A stretch of DNA of 64,000 bases from Streptomyces sp. NBC_01439 (GCF_036227605.1 NZ_CP109487.1:1736001-1800000), one strand, 5' to 3'; positions 1 to 16,825 are shown, counted from the first letter of the stretch. The notes: generated by a model from the letters alone, not told the origin. Numbers and translations are program-made.

Positions 1-999
1 GGACCAGGTGTGGGCGGTCCCCTCGGGGTCGAGGACGGCCGGCGCGGTGGCGGTGGGCACCTCGCCCAGCCGGTGGGCGTCCCAGTGCTCGTCGTTGTAG
101 ACGGTGTCGGCGTAGCGGTCGCCGCGGTCGGGCAGGATGCCGACGATCCGGCTTCCGGGCTCGGCGCGGTCGGCGAGGCCGGTGAGGACCCGGTAGACGG
201 AGCCCGAGGTGTTGCCGCCGAAGATCTGCTGCTCGCGGGCGAGGTCCCAGGTCGCGGCGAAGGCCTCGTGGTCGTTGAGCCAGTGCACCTCGTCGACGAG
301 GGTGCGGTCCAGGTTCTTGGGCAGCAGGCTGTTGCCCAGCCCGCTCTGCAGCCGCTGCGGCACGTCGGGCTGTCCGAAGAGGGCGCTGCCCACGCAGTCG
401 ACGCCGACGACGTGCAGGGCGGGGAGGCTCTCGCGCAGCGCCCGTGCGGTGCCGCACAGGGAGCCGCCGCTGCCGACGGCCCCGACGAGGGTGTCGAACT
501 GACCTAGATCCGCCAGGAGTTCACCGGCGAGGGTGCGGTAGGCGCCGGGGTTGTCGGGGTTGGTGTACTGCTGCGGCCAGAACGCGCCGGGGAGTTCGTC
601 GAGGAGTTCTGCGAGCCGCTCCAGGCGGGCGCTCTGCCAGCCGTGGCTGGTCATCGCCTCGACCACGTGCACCCGGCAGCCCAGGGCGCGGAGTTTGGCG
701 AGGGTGACCGGGTCGATGCGCGGATCGGTGACGATGTGGACCTCGTGACCCAGGGAGCGGCCGACGAGGGCGACGCCGAGGGCCATGGTCCCCGAGGAGC
801 TCTCGATGACGGGGGCGCCCGGCTTCAGGGTGCCCAGTCGCCGGGCCTCCAGCAGGATGTTGCGGGCGACGCGGTCCTTCATCGCGAAGAGGTTCTGCAG
901 TTCCAGCTTGGCGTAGACCTCCACGCCGCGGGCCTCGCCGAGGCGCAGCCGGACCAGCGGGGTCGCGCCGATCGCGTCCGTCACGGTGTCGAACAGCAT
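1..999 (-). CDS. Cysteine-synthase-like PLP enzyme, probable 2,3-diaminobutyrate pathway (3' end outside window)
   Basis: This is a fold-type II PLP enzyme of the cysteine synthase/SbnA group; 333 codons are in the window and the C-terminus is cut off. The Schiff-base lysine is K41 in MKDR, and a phosphate-binding glycine loop (VGSGGS) sits at residues 175-180. The cofactor/substrate loop reads SSSGT (67-71), not the SGNTG of true cysteine synthases, which suggests a different acceptor. The ATG lies 2 nt after the stop of the GHMP kinase, so it is the fourth gene of the NRPS operon. I infer beta-replacement of O-phosphothreonine by an amino acid nitrogen (aspartate), as proposed for the pacidamycin diaminobutyrate enzymes. 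A diaminopropionate or cysteine-type synthase is the alternative. Confidence 0.8.
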   Translation of the reverse strand, partial: MLFDTVTDAIGATPLVRLRLGEARGVEVYAKLELQNLFAMKDRVARNILLEARRLGTLKPGAPVIESSSGTMALGVALVGRSLGHEVHIVTDPRIDPVTLAKLRALGCRVHVVEAMTSHGWQSARLERLAELLDELPGAFWPQQYTNPDNPGAYRTLAGELLADLGQFDTLVGAVGSGGSLCGTARALRESLPALHVVGVDCVGSALFGQPDVPQRLQSGLGNSLLPKNLDRTLVDEVHWLNDHEAFAATWDLAREQQIFGGNTSGSVYRVLTGLADRAEPGSRIVGILPDRGDRYADTVYNDEHWDAHRLGEVPTATAPAVLDPEGTAHTWS

Positions 1000-1001
1000 G
1001 G

Positions 1002-2018
1002 TCAGATCTCCAGCTCGGTGGGGTGGGCGGGCGCGGGCGTCGGGCTCCAGCTGTCGTCGGCGCCGAGGGAGCGGTGTACGGACACCTCTCCACCGAGGGC
1101 GGCGCAGCCGGCCCGGATGTGCTCGGTCTTGCTCGCGAGGGCCGGGTCGTTCGCCTCCAGGAGGACACCGAGCATGGTGCCGCTGTGGGCGAGCACCAGG
1201 CCCAGGCCGTCGACCTCGCGGCACAGGGCGTGCAGCTGCCCGAACCCGGCGCGCCGACGGCGGTGGGCGTTCATCTCGGCGCTGCGGGTGGCGACGGCGC
1301 CGACCTCCTGGAGGTCGCCGCGGGCGACGGCGCCGGTGAGCCGGTCCAGCAGGAGCGCGTACTCCTCCCGGTCGGTGGCGTCGATGGCCCGGGCGCCCCG
1401 GTTGTGCGCGACGGTGTCCACCTGGCCGCCCTCGTCGTGGGCGACGACGGTCAGCGGGGGCAGCACGCCGAGGCGGTGGCCGAGGCGCACCTCCCGGTGG
1501 TGGAAGGCGACGATCTCGTCGTACATGACCCCGTCGGCCGGTTCGATGCCGCGCAGGAAGTCCTCCGTCTCGGCCGGGGTGAACTCGCGCCCGTGAGCGG
1601 CCCCGACGGCCCGTACGGTGGCGACGAGGTCGGCGGAGGAGCTGGCGAGGCCCTTGCCCTCGGGCAGGTCCCCGGCCACCTCCAGGAGGCCGCCGTCCGC
1701 CGTACCGAGGGCGGCCAGGACGGCTTCGGCGACACGACGCGACTTGGCCTTGTGGGCCGGCCGCACCTGGACGCCCGGCCGGCCGGGGCTGGGGTGGAAA
1801 CGGGCGGTGGCCCAGCGGGCGAGGGGGAAGGTGACCAGGAAGTCCCCCTGCGGGTGGGGCAGGGCGCCCTGGAGCAGTTCTCCGAAGGTGCCGAAGGCGC
1901 TGCCGGAGCCGGGGCCCAGGACGGAAGCCGGTCCGACGACGGAAGCCGGTCCGACGACGGCGGCGGACGTCCCTGCGGCGGCGTCAGTGGGCGTGCTGTA
2001 CGCGGGCGCGCTTGCCAT
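1002..2018 (-). CDS. GHMP-family kinase, probable L-threonine kinase
   Basis: A 338-residue GHMP kinase resembling PduX-type L-threonine kinases. It has the N-terminal FGTFGELLQG motif (about 42-51) and the ATP-binding loop PEGKGLASSSAD (119-130). The first 40 residues are low-complexity; part of them is coded by an 18-bp tandem repeat at 1921-1956. The start is set by a strong GAGGAGG six bases upstream and overlaps the end of the lyase gene by 35 nt, implying translational coupling. Between a lyase and a PLP synthase, the likely job is to activate the threonine hydroxyl as phosphate for later replacement. Homoserine kinase activity is possible but less well supported by the context. Confidence 0.82.
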   Translation of the reverse strand: MASAPAYSTPTDAAAGTSAAVVGPASVVGPASVLGPGSGSAFGTFGELLQGALPHPQGDFLVTFPLARWATARFHPSPGRPGVQVRPAHKAKSRRVAEAVLAALGTADGGLLEVAGDLPEGKGLASSSADLVATVRAVGAAHGREFTPAETEDFLRGIEPADGVMYDEIVAFHHREVRLGHRLGVLPPLTVVAHDEGGQVDTVAHNRGARAIDATDREEYALLLDRLTGAVARGDLQEVGAVATRSAEMNAHRRRRAGFGQLHALCREVDGLGLVLAHSGTMLGVLLEANDPALASKTEHIRAGCAALGGEVSVHRSLGADDSWSPTPAPAHPTELEI

Positions 2019-3552
2019 CGCCGTCCTCCTCGTGGATCTCGTCGCCGGTCGCGCCGTACAGGGCGCGGTCGCCTTCCTCGGTGCCCGCGCGGACCGCCGC
2101 GGCGCGCAGTTCCCAGTCGGCGCCGAGCCGTTCGTACGTCTCCTGCTGGGTGCGCAGTACCGCGCGCACGGCGTCGGGGCGGGCCGAGCCGGCGGAGACC
2201 ATGCGCTCCAGGCCCCGGTCGACGTCGAAGGCCTCGGCGAGGAGCCGGGCGGGGTCGGCGAGGGTGATGCCGTGTCCGGCGGCCGCCTCGACCAGCAGGG
2301 CGGGTTCGCCCGGGGCGGGGGCGGCGCCCGCCGCCGCGGCGAGCACGACGTACTTCCCGGCGACGACCTGGGCGGTGCGCCAGGGCACCCCTTCGGTGAG
2401 GCAGAGGGCGTTGGCGAGGCTGAAGCCGCCGAGGAACTCGCGCTCGCACACCTGGCGCATGCGGTCGGCGCGGAAGGTCAGCCTGCGCAGCACCTCGGTG
2501 AGGAGGCGGACGGTGCCGTGGGCCGAGTCGAAGGCGTTCAGCAGGTGGGTGCCGGCCTCCTTGGACACCTCGACGAGGTTGCAGAAGGGGGTGTTGCGCT
2601 GGCCCAGGAGCACGTCGAAGTGGAAGGCGCTCAGGTGGGCGGTGCGCCCGCGGATGCGTTCCAGGACGGGGTAGTTCTTCTTCTGCGGCATGGCGGAGGA
2701 GATGCCGGACAGCTCGTCGGGCAGTTCGATGAAGCCGTACTCGCTGCCGCCCCAGGTCAGCAGGTCGGTGGTGAAGCGGCTCAGGGCGGTGCCCAGCAGG
2801 CTGAGTTCCGAGGTCAGTTCGGCGCTCCAGCGGCGCGAGGCCACGGCGGTCAGGGCATGGGGCTGCGGCCGGGAGAAGCCGAGCAGCCGGGCCATCCGGT
2901 CGCGGTCCCACGGCAGTTCCTGCCCCGCCATGGCGCCGGCGCCCAGCGGGCAGGCGTCGATGCCATCGTACGCGTTCAGCAGCCGGGCGTGGGTGTGCAG
3001 CAGGTGCTCGGAGAGCGCGGCGAGGTGGAAGCCGGGGGTGATGATCTGGGCGGCCTGGAAGTGGGTGTACCCCGGCATGGGCAGGTCGCAGGTCTCCTCG
3101 GCCAGCCGGTGGACGACGGCGGCGAGTTCGAGGAGGGCTGCGGCGAAGCGGGCGAGCTGGTCGCGGCCGTACATCACCTGGGCGCAGGCCTGCAGGTCGT
3201 TGCGGCTGCGGTCGGCGTGCCAGCGCACGACCGGGGCGGGCAGGCCCGCCTCGACGTGCCGTTCGAGGGCGAAGGCGATGTCCGACATGTTGGCGCCCGG
3301 CTGGGCGCTGAGGGTGTCGGGCCGGACGGAGTCGAGCAGGGCGGCGATCCGGTGGGCCTCCTCGGCGGTGATCAGGTCCATGCGGACGTACTCGGCGGCC
3401 AGGGTCTTCTCGATGGCGACGTAGTGGCGCAGCAGGTGGCGGGACTCGAACCCGAACTGCGGGGCGAGCACTTCGTCGTGCAGGAGTTCGGCGGGGCCGC
3501 CGCTGATCCGGCCGCTCAGCTCGGGGGCGGGCCCCGGGGTGTCACTCGTCAC
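1984..3552 (-). CDS. Argininosuccinate lyase homologue, probable fumarate-releasing lyase
   Basis: A 522-residue member of the fumarase/aspartase superfamily, closest in motifs to argininosuccinate lyase: RSRNDL (115-120), GYTHFQAAQ (161-169) and the signature loop SSAMPQKKN (285-293). It keeps the catalytic serine loop, so activity is expected. The setting argues against arginine biosynthesis: it lies between an NRPS and a threonine-type kinase. I infer that it splits an N-aspartyl adduct to 2,3-diaminobutyrate and fumarate. The GTG at 3552 is chosen because AGGAACGG precedes it; an in-frame ATG 45 nt upstream lacks a clear ribosome site. It starts 108 nt after the NRPS stop and overlaps the next gene. 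Confidence 0.82.
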   Translation of the reverse strand: MTSDTPGPAPELSGRISGGPAELLHDEVLAPQFGFESRHLLRHYVAIEKTLAAEYVRMDLITAEEAHRIAALLDSVRPDTLSAQPGANMSDIAFALERHVEAGLPAPVVRWHADRSRNDLQACAQVMYGRDQLARFAAALLELAAVVHRLAEETCDLPMPGYTHFQAAQIITPGFHLAALSEHLLHTHARLLNAYDGIDACPLGAGAMAGQELPWDRDRMARLLGFSRPQPHALTAVASRRWSAELTSELSLLGTALSRFTTDLLTWGGSEYGFIELPDELSGISSAMPQKKNYPVLERIRGRTAHLSAFHFDVLLGQRNTPFCNLVEVSKEAGTHLLNAFDSAHGTVRLLTEVLRRLTFRADRMRQVCEREFLGGFSLANALCLTEGVPWRTAQVVAGKYVVLAAAAGAAPAPGEPALLVEAAAGHGITLADPARLLAEAFDVDRGLERMVSAGSARPDAVRAVLRTQQETYERLGADWELRAAAVRAGTEEGDRALYGATGDEIHEEDGDGKRARVQHAH

Positions 3553-3660
3553 GTGGTGTGTTCCGTTCCTGTTCTGGTGCGGGGCGCGTCGGCGCATGCC
3601 TCGTCGACGCGCGGCGCGGGAAGGGGGGTACGGGTACCCCGGGCGGGCCGGGGTTCCCGT

Positions 3661-12109
<8,449 letters not shown>

Positions 12110-12112
12110 GCC

Positions 12113-12148
12113 GTGCCGGCCGCGTGACCCGCGCTCCGCGGCCGGCAC
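12113..12148 (+). terminator. Hairpin after the hydrolase gene
   Basis: Arms GTGCCGGCCGCG and CGCGGCCGGCAC pair perfectly (12 bp) around a 12-nt loop, starting 3 nt after the hydrolase stop codon. There is no U-tract, as is common in Streptomyces. Confidence 0.6.
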
Positions 12149-12188
12149 CGCCGCGGAGCCCGGGGCGGCGGCCACGACCGAGCATGAT

Positions 12189-12208
12189 GCAAGAAATTTG
12201 CTTTAAGC
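12189..12208 (+). promoter_or_regulatory. Operator-like site 1 (TetR gene)
   Basis: The site reads GCAA-GAAAT-TTGC-TTTAAGC: a 4-bp inverted repeat with a 5-bp spacer followed by TTTAAGC. It ends 7 nt before the TetR start codon, where no Shine-Dalgarno is visible. The same 20-bp pattern occurs at 13788 and 13834, which suggests autoregulation by the TetR protein. Confidence 0.6.
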
Positions 12209-12215
12209 TGGCCGC

Positions 12216-12788
12216 ATGAGCCGAAAAGCGATGGTCCGCCCCGGGGGCCGCAGCGCACGGGTCCAGGAGGCGGTCCACACCGCCGTGCGTGAGCTCCAGG
12301 CTGAACTGGGGCGTCCGGAGCTGACGATCCCGATGGTCGCGGCGCGGGCCGGCGTCACCCCGTCGACGATCTACCGCCGCTGGGGCGACCTACAGGAACT
12401 ACTCTCGGACGTCGCCGTCGAGCACCTGCGCCCCGACGCTCCGCCGGAGGACCACGGAGACCTGCTGGCGGACCTGCGGGGCTGGGCCGAACAGTTCCAG
12501 GAGGAGATGGCCTCGCCCGCGGGCCGCGCGTACATCCGCGATGCGCTGCTCGGGGACCCGGACGGCGACAACGCGGGGCGGTGTTCGGCCTACGCGGCGG
12601 AGCAGATCGCCGTCGTGCTCGCCCGCGCCGCGGAGCGCGGCGAGGGGGCCCCGGACGTCGAGACGGTGCTCGACCGGGTCGTGGCGCCGATGATGTACCG
12701 CATCCTGTTCCGCCCCGCCGGACTCACCGGCGCGTACGCGCACCGGCTCGCGACGGAGGCCGTACGGGGCTTCGACGCACCCCGCTGA
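12216..12788 (+). CDS. TetR/AcrR-family transcriptional regulator
   Basis: A 190-residue TetR-type repressor. The N-terminal helix-turn-helix lies around residues 33-60 (TIPMVAARAGVTPSTIYRRW), and the rest is a helical ligand domain resembling TetR proteins with a TetR_C_11-like C-terminus. No ribosome site precedes the ATG, so translation may be leaderless; an in-frame ATG at 12231 is an alternative. It converges with the MBL-fold gene. The identical motif before this gene, before the MBL gene and before the AtzG-like/amidase pair points to those three units as its regulon. Confidence 0.9.
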   Translation: MSRKAMVRPGGRSARVQEAVHTAVRELQAELGRPELTIPMVAARAGVTPSTIYRRWGDLQELLSDVAVEHLRPDAPPEDHGDLLADLRGWAEQFQEEMASPAGRAYIRDALLGDPDGDNAGRCSAYAAEQIAVVLARAAERGEGAPDVETVLDRVVAPMMYRILFRPAGLTGAYAHRLATEAVRGFDAPR

Positions 12789-12815
12789 CCGGCCCGCCGC
12801 GCACGCCCCCGCGGG

Positions 12816-13745
12816 TCAGCGGCGCACCGGAGCGGCAGCCACGGGTTCGAGCCGGTAGCCGTCCCCCTCGACCACCACGCGGCCGGCGGTCGGCGCGGGG
12901 AAGTGCGTACCGAGCACCAGGGCGCCGGTGTCGGCGAGGCGGGCGAGCAGCGCCCGGCGGGTGGCCTCGGCCCGTACCGGGTCGATGTCGACGCAGCTGC
13001 CGATCTCCGGCCGGGCCAGCTGCACGGGGTGGTGGACGGCGTCCCCGGTGACCAGGGCCGTCGCGCCGCCGCTGCTCACCTGTACGACGATCTGCCCGGG
13101 GGTGTGACCCGGCGCGGGCAACAGGCGCAGCCCCTCGGCCACGTCGATCCCCTCGGCCGGCACGTCGACCAGGTCGAGCAGACCCGCCTCCTCGACGGGC
13201 ACGACGGAGTCGCGGAACATGCCGCGCCGCGCCTCGTCCATGTCGTAGCCGGCCCAGAACTCGCGCTCCGCCCTCGACGTCAGGTAGCGGGCGCCCGGGA
13301 AGGTCGGCACCCATGCGCCGTCCGCCTCGCGGGTGTTCCATCCGACGTGGTCGGCGTGCAGGTGGGTGAGGATCACCAGGTCGACGTTGTCGGGGGTGAA
13401 TCCGATGTCCGCGAGGCGTGCGAGGTAGTCGGTGCGGAGCCGGTGCCACGCCGGGTTGGCCCTCGTCTTGCCGTTGCCGATCCCGGTGTCGACGAGGACC
13501 CGCAGACCGTCCACGACCAGCGCGAAGCTGTGGCTGTCGAGGTGCAGGACACCGTCCGGACCGGCGAAGTCGGGCCGCAGCCAGTCGTGTTCGGCGACCA
13601 CGTCCGGGGTGGCGGCCGGCAGCAGCCACGGTCCGGTCGCGGGCGGCAGGGGCACTTCGTCGACGCGGTGGACCGCGATCTCCCCGACGGACCAGTGGGC
13701 AGCGGCTCCGGCCGGGGCCGGCTCGGTGAACTGTGCGGTGCACAT
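12816..13745 (-). CDS. MBL-fold metallo-hydrolase (lactonase/methyl-parathion-hydrolase-like)
   Basis: A 309-residue metallo-beta-lactamase-fold hydrolase with the dinuclear metal motif THLHADHVGW, a second metal histidine in PAPGHTPG and the bridging aspartate in VTGDAVHH. The family includes quorum-quenching lactonases, methyl parathion hydrolase and related esterases. The ATG is chosen over an upstream in-frame start because AAGGAAC precedes it at good spacing. Operator-like site 2 lies 43 nt upstream. It is divergent from the AtzG-like/amidase pair, so a joint role in opening a lactone or amide compound is a reasonable guess; the substrate is unknown. Confidence 0.85.
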   Translation of the reverse strand: MCTAQFTEPAPAGAAAHWSVGEIAVHRVDEVPLPPATGPWLLPAATPDVVAEHDWLRPDFAGPDGVLHLDSHSFALVVDGLRVLVDTGIGNGKTRANPAWHRLRTDYLARLADIGFTPDNVDLVILTHLHADHVGWNTREADGAWVPTFPGARYLTSRAEREFWAGYDMDEARRGMFRDSVVPVEEAGLLDLVDVPAEGIDVAEGLRLLPAPGHTPGQIVVQVSSGGATALVTGDAVHHPVQLARPEIGSCVDIDPVRAEATRRALLARLADTGALVLGTHFPAPTAGRVVVEGDGYRLEPVAAAPVRR

Positions 13746-13787
13746 GGGCGTGTTCCTTCGTCTACAGAGGACCGACCGACAACAAAA

Positions 13788-13807
13788 GCGATTCATTCGC
13801 TTTAAGC
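13788..13807 (-). promoter_or_regulatory. Operator-like site 2 (MBL gene promoter)
   Basis: The site reads GCGA-TTCAT-TCGC-TTTAAGC. The core extends to a perfect 7-bp inverted repeat, AAAGCGA/TCGCTTT, at 13785-13803. It sits 43 nt upstream of the MBL-fold gene, a usual place for a TetR operator. Confidence 0.65.
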
Positions 13808-13833
13808 GACCGTAGGCCCTACCGTGAACTAAC

Positions 13834-13853
13834 GCAAGCCGTTAGCTTTAAGG
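13834..13853 (+). promoter_or_regulatory. Operator-like site 3 (amidase operon promoter)
   Basis: The site reads GCAA-GCCGT-TAGC-TTTAAGG, matching sites 1 and 2. An overlapping perfect inverted repeat, CTAACG/CGTTAG with a 5-nt spacer, spans 13829-13845. It lies 42 nt before the first gene of the amidase operon, mirroring the spacing of site 2. Confidence 0.6.
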
Positions 13854-13895
13854 CGGCGGTGAGCGTGCCGCCGCACTCCTGAAGGAAGGCAGCAC

Positions 13896-14105
13896 ATGTC
13901 CGCCCCGGACCTCACTCCTCCCGAAGCCGCCCGCTGGGCCGCACGGTCAGGGCTTCCGCTGGCGAAGGACCGTCATGCGGAAGTGGCGGCCACCGCCGAC
14001 CACATCCACGCCGTCGTATCGCTCCTGCGGGAACTGGACTTCGGCGAGACACCGCCCTCCGCGACGTACCGCGCGGGAGGGGAGCAGCACGATGGAACCG
14101 TATGA
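13896..14105 (+). CDS. Small AtzG/GatC-like protein upstream of amidase
   Basis: A 69-residue protein with a good ribosome site (GAAGGAAGG) before its ATG. Its end overlaps the amidase start by 14 nt. Length, position and the pattern of short helical segments ending in a variable tail resemble the small accessory subunits (AtzG/GatC type, DUF4089) that pair with amidase-signature enzymes such as AtzE. I infer a structural subunit needed for the amidase to fold or function. The sequence is too short for me to be certain of the family. Confidence 0.7.
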   Translation: MSAPDLTPPEAARWAARSGLPLAKDRHAEVAATADHIHAVVSLLRELDFGETPPSATYRAGGEQHDGTV

Positions 14106-15489
14106 GCTGACCGTGGCCGAAGCGGCCGAGGCCGTACGCACCCGGCTGGTCTCACCGGTCGAACTGGTGGAGTCGGCGCTGGCGCGCATCGCACGGGTCG
14201 AACCCCGCCTGAACGCCTTCACCGCCGTGACGGCCGACCGTGCGCGCGCCGCGGCCCGCCGGGCGGAGGGCGAGATCGCCCGCGGCACGCACCGGGGGGC
14301 CCTCCACGGGATGCCCGTCGGCCTCAAGGACCTCATCGACGTGGCCGGGATGGCGACCACGGCGAGCTCCCGGGCACGGACGGGACACCGGGCGGAGGCC
14401 GACAGCACCGTCGCGGCGCGCCTCGCCTCGGCCGGAGCGGTCCTGGTGGGCAAGACCCACACGCACGAGTTCGCCTACGGCCTGACCACCCCTCAGACGA
14501 CGAACGCCTGGAACCCGGACCGGGTGGCCGGCGGGTCCAGCGGCGGTTCCGCCGTCGCCGTCGCGGCGGGGGCGGCCGCCTTCGCCCTGGGCACCGACAC
14601 CGGCGGATCGATCCGGGTGCCCGCCGCCCTGAACGGGGTCGTCGGACTGAAGCCGACGTACGGGCTGGTGCCGCGCCGTGGCGTGACTTCGCTGTCCTGG
14701 TCGCTGGACCATGTGGGACCCCTCACCCGCACCGTGGAGGACGCCGGGCTGGTCCTGGCCGCCCTGGTCGGACACGACCCGCACGACCCGGCGTCCGTCG
14801 CGGCCCCGGCCACGGACCACCGGCCGGGCCCCGGCACGGATCTGACGGGGCTGCGGGTCGGGGTGCCGAACAACTACTACTTCGACCGGGTGGACCCGGA
14901 GGTCGAGGCCGCCGTCCGGCGGGCGATCGAACGGCTCGAGGGGCTCGGCGCCCGGCTCGTGGACGTCGAGATCCCGATGACGCGCTACATCCGCGCGGCC
15001 CATTGGGGCCTGATGGTGCCCGAGGCCTCGGCCTACCACGAGCGGACCCTGCGGGTGGTACCCGACCTGTACGGGACCGACGTGCGGGTCCTCCTGGAGG
15101 CGGGCGAGCTCATGACCGCGGGCGACTACCTGCGGGCCCAGCGCGCCCGCACCCTCATGGGGCGGGCTTGGCGGGACGTGCTGGAGGCGGTCGACCTGAT
15201 CGCCGCACCGACCGTGCCGATCACCGCCGTCGAGTCCGGACGGACCGAAGTGACCTGGGGCGACGGCAGCGTGGAGGGCGTCGCCGACGCCTACGTACGG
15301 CTGTCGGCCCCGGCCAACCTCACCGGTGTTCCCGCGCTGAGCGTGCCCGTCGGCCTGGACTCGGCGGGCCTGCCGATCGGCATGCAGCTCATGGGGAGGC
15401 CCTTCGGCGAAGCCACGCTCCTGCGCGCGGGACACGCCTTCGAACGCACCGGCACGGCACGCGGCCTGGCCCCGGAGCGGGCGGCCTAG
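14092..15489 (+). CDS. Amidase-signature family amidohydrolase
   Basis: A 465-residue amidase-signature enzyme, full length for AtzE/GatA-like proteins. The Ser-cisSer-Lys triad is visible: Lys79 in VGLKDL, the cis-serine in GGSSGGS (147-153) and the nucleophile Ser173 in DTGGSIR. It probably hydrolyses a small amide, biuret-like or carboxamide compound in the cytosol. It is co-translated with the small AtzG-like gene and lies behind operator-like site 3, so it belongs to the TetR regulon. GatA is unlikely because gatB and a true gatC are absent. Its TAG stop falls inside the left terminal repeat of a MITE-like element. Confidence 0.9.
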   Translation: MEPYELTVAEAAEAVRTRLVSPVELVESALARIARVEPRLNAFTAVTADRARAAARRAEGEIARGTHRGALHGMPVGLKDLIDVAGMATTASSRARTGHRAEADSTVAARLASAGAVLVGKTHTHEFAYGLTTPQTTNAWNPDRVAGGSSGGSAVAVAAGAAAFALGTDTGGSIRVPAALNGVVGLKPTYGLVPRRGVTSLSWSLDHVGPLTRTVEDAGLVLAALVGHDPHDPASVAAPATDHRPGPGTDLTGLRVGVPNNYYFDRVDPEVEAAVRRAIERLEGLGARLVDVEIPMTRYIRAAHWGLMVPEASAYHERTLRVVPDLYGTDVRVLLEAGELMTAGDYLRAQRARTLMGRAWRDVLEAVDLIAAPTVPITAVESGRTEVTWGDGSVEGVADAYVRLSAPANLTGVPALSVPVGLDSAGLPIGMQLMGRPFGEATLLRAGHAFERTGTARGLAPERAA

Positions 15490-15679
15490 GCCCTGTCGTC
15501 AAAGTCCCTCCCCCAGCTACCGCTGGGAGGTGCCCCCGGGCCCGCGACGCCCGGCACCGCACCTCGCCGCGTTGTCGGGGCACCCAAGTACGTCCAGTAC
15601 TCGGGCGCCCCTCCGCCTTGCGATGCACGGCACCGGACGCCGCGGGCCTGACCGGCGCTACTTTGACGACAGGACCTAG
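15486..15679. mobile_element. MITE-like element with 20-bp terminal inverted repeats
   Basis: A 194-bp non-coding element. The left end CTAGGCCCTGTCGTCAAAGT and the inverted right end match at 19 of 20 positions. CTAG at both borders could be a target duplication or part of the repeat. The interior contains further inverted arms (around CGGGGCACCCAAGTAC and its partner GTACTCGGGCGCCCC), so the whole element can fold into a long hairpin. It has no coding capacity, so it would need a transposase in trans. I recall similar ends on Streptomyces insertion sequences, but that is memory and not a search. It sits exactly at the amidase stop codon. Confidence 0.75.
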
Positions 15680-15702
15680 CGCGGGGGCGGCCGCCCCCTC
15701 AT

Positions 15703-16755
15703 GTGATCATGGATGCGTCACATTCCTTCGCCCGCGAGGTGATCTTTTTGACGAAGGTGGCACTGCGTTCCTACGCACTGTTGCCTCGGCAGTACGACGA
15801 GCGGAAGGTACTGGCCTCCACGATTGATCCGTGGGGCCGCGCTCTCTGGCTCATCTGCCCTGATGCCCGCTTCCCCTCCAGGCGGGCCGGCCGGGACGTC
15901 CCGGCGCCCACGAAACTCCCCTTCGACGCCCTGGTCGTCATCAGCGACCGGGGGGTGGTCCGGGAGCAGACCCTGCACGGAGTGGCCGTGGACCCGAGCG
16001 CCTTCGACGCCCTGCCGGGCGGCGGGTTCGTGCTCTCCGGCGGTGGAGGTCCGAACGCACGATCCGGCCAGATCTTCGGCCGCGACGGCCGCTCCCGGCG
16101 CCGGTTCCCCCTGGGAACCCGCCTCACGCACCTGGTCGCGGACCGCCGCTCCGGCTTCTGGACCGGATACGCCGACGAAGGGATATACAGCGACGACCGC
16201 GTCAGCGCGGGCGGGCTGGTCCGCTGGGACAGCAGGGGGAACCACGCGGGGGCCCTGCGCCCCCCGGCGCCCTTGGACTACCTGGTGGACGTCAACACCG
16301 TCAACGTCTGCGACTCCACGGTCCACGCCGTGTACTGGCCGAGCGCACCGCTCGTCGAAACGGGCCCCGGCGGGATACGCCGCATCCGCCGCCTCCCGGT
16401 CTCGGACCCGTTCGGCCTCGCGATCCGCGGTGACCGACTGCTCCTGCTCGGAGGGGTCGAAGGGGGCGCCTCCACCGCCGATCGGGTGAGCGCCGTCCAC
16501 CACCTGAGGCTGACGGACGAGGGAGCTGTCGTCACCGGACACGAGGAACTCGTCTTCCCGAACGGCGACCCCGTCAGACGCTACGCCCGCCCGGTCTGCC
16601 GGGGTCCGCGGATCTTCCTGCACACGATCCGCACGCTGCGGCAGTGGTGGGTACTGACGCTGCCGCAACCCTCGGCCCGTACGGGGCGGTGGCGACCCGG
16701 CAACACGATGACACCACGGCCGCCGGGCGGCTGCCGCACGGTGAACCGGCCGTGA
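15703..16755 (+). CDS. Hypothetical protein, possibly beta-propeller-like
   Basis: A 350-residue protein I cannot assign to a family. It lacks a clear signal peptide or membrane span. Repeated short segments ending in W or F and rich in Gly/Asp (GGGFVLSGGG, GLVRWDSRGN, RGDRLLLLGG) suggest beta-sheet blades, as in hypothetical propeller proteins. Three starts are possible: GTG at 15703, ATG at 15709, or TTG at 15748, the last preceded by GAGGTGATC; I keep the longest. It lies just downstream of the MITE-like element, which may have displaced its original promoter. It seems to be a single-gene unit. Confidence 0.6.
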   Translation: MIMDASHSFAREVIFLTKVALRSYALLPRQYDERKVLASTIDPWGRALWLICPDARFPSRRAGRDVPAPTKLPFDALVVISDRGVVREQTLHGVAVDPSAFDALPGGGFVLSGGGGPNARSGQIFGRDGRSRRRFPLGTRLTHLVADRRSGFWTGYADEGIYSDDRVSAGGLVRWDSRGNHAGALRPPAPLDYLVDVNTVNVCDSTVHAVYWPSAPLVETGPGGIRRIRRLPVSDPFGLAIRGDRLLLLGGVEGGASTADRVSAVHHLRLTDEGAVVTGHEELVFPNGDPVRRYARPVCRGPRIFLHTIRTLRQWWVLTLPQPSARTGRWRPGNTMTPRPPGGCRTVNRP

Positions 16756-16825
16756 CAGAGGTGGAGTTGAGCCAGTCACGGCCGGTAGGACCGGTGCGTC
16801 TGGTGGGGGTCGGGGCCGCTATGTA

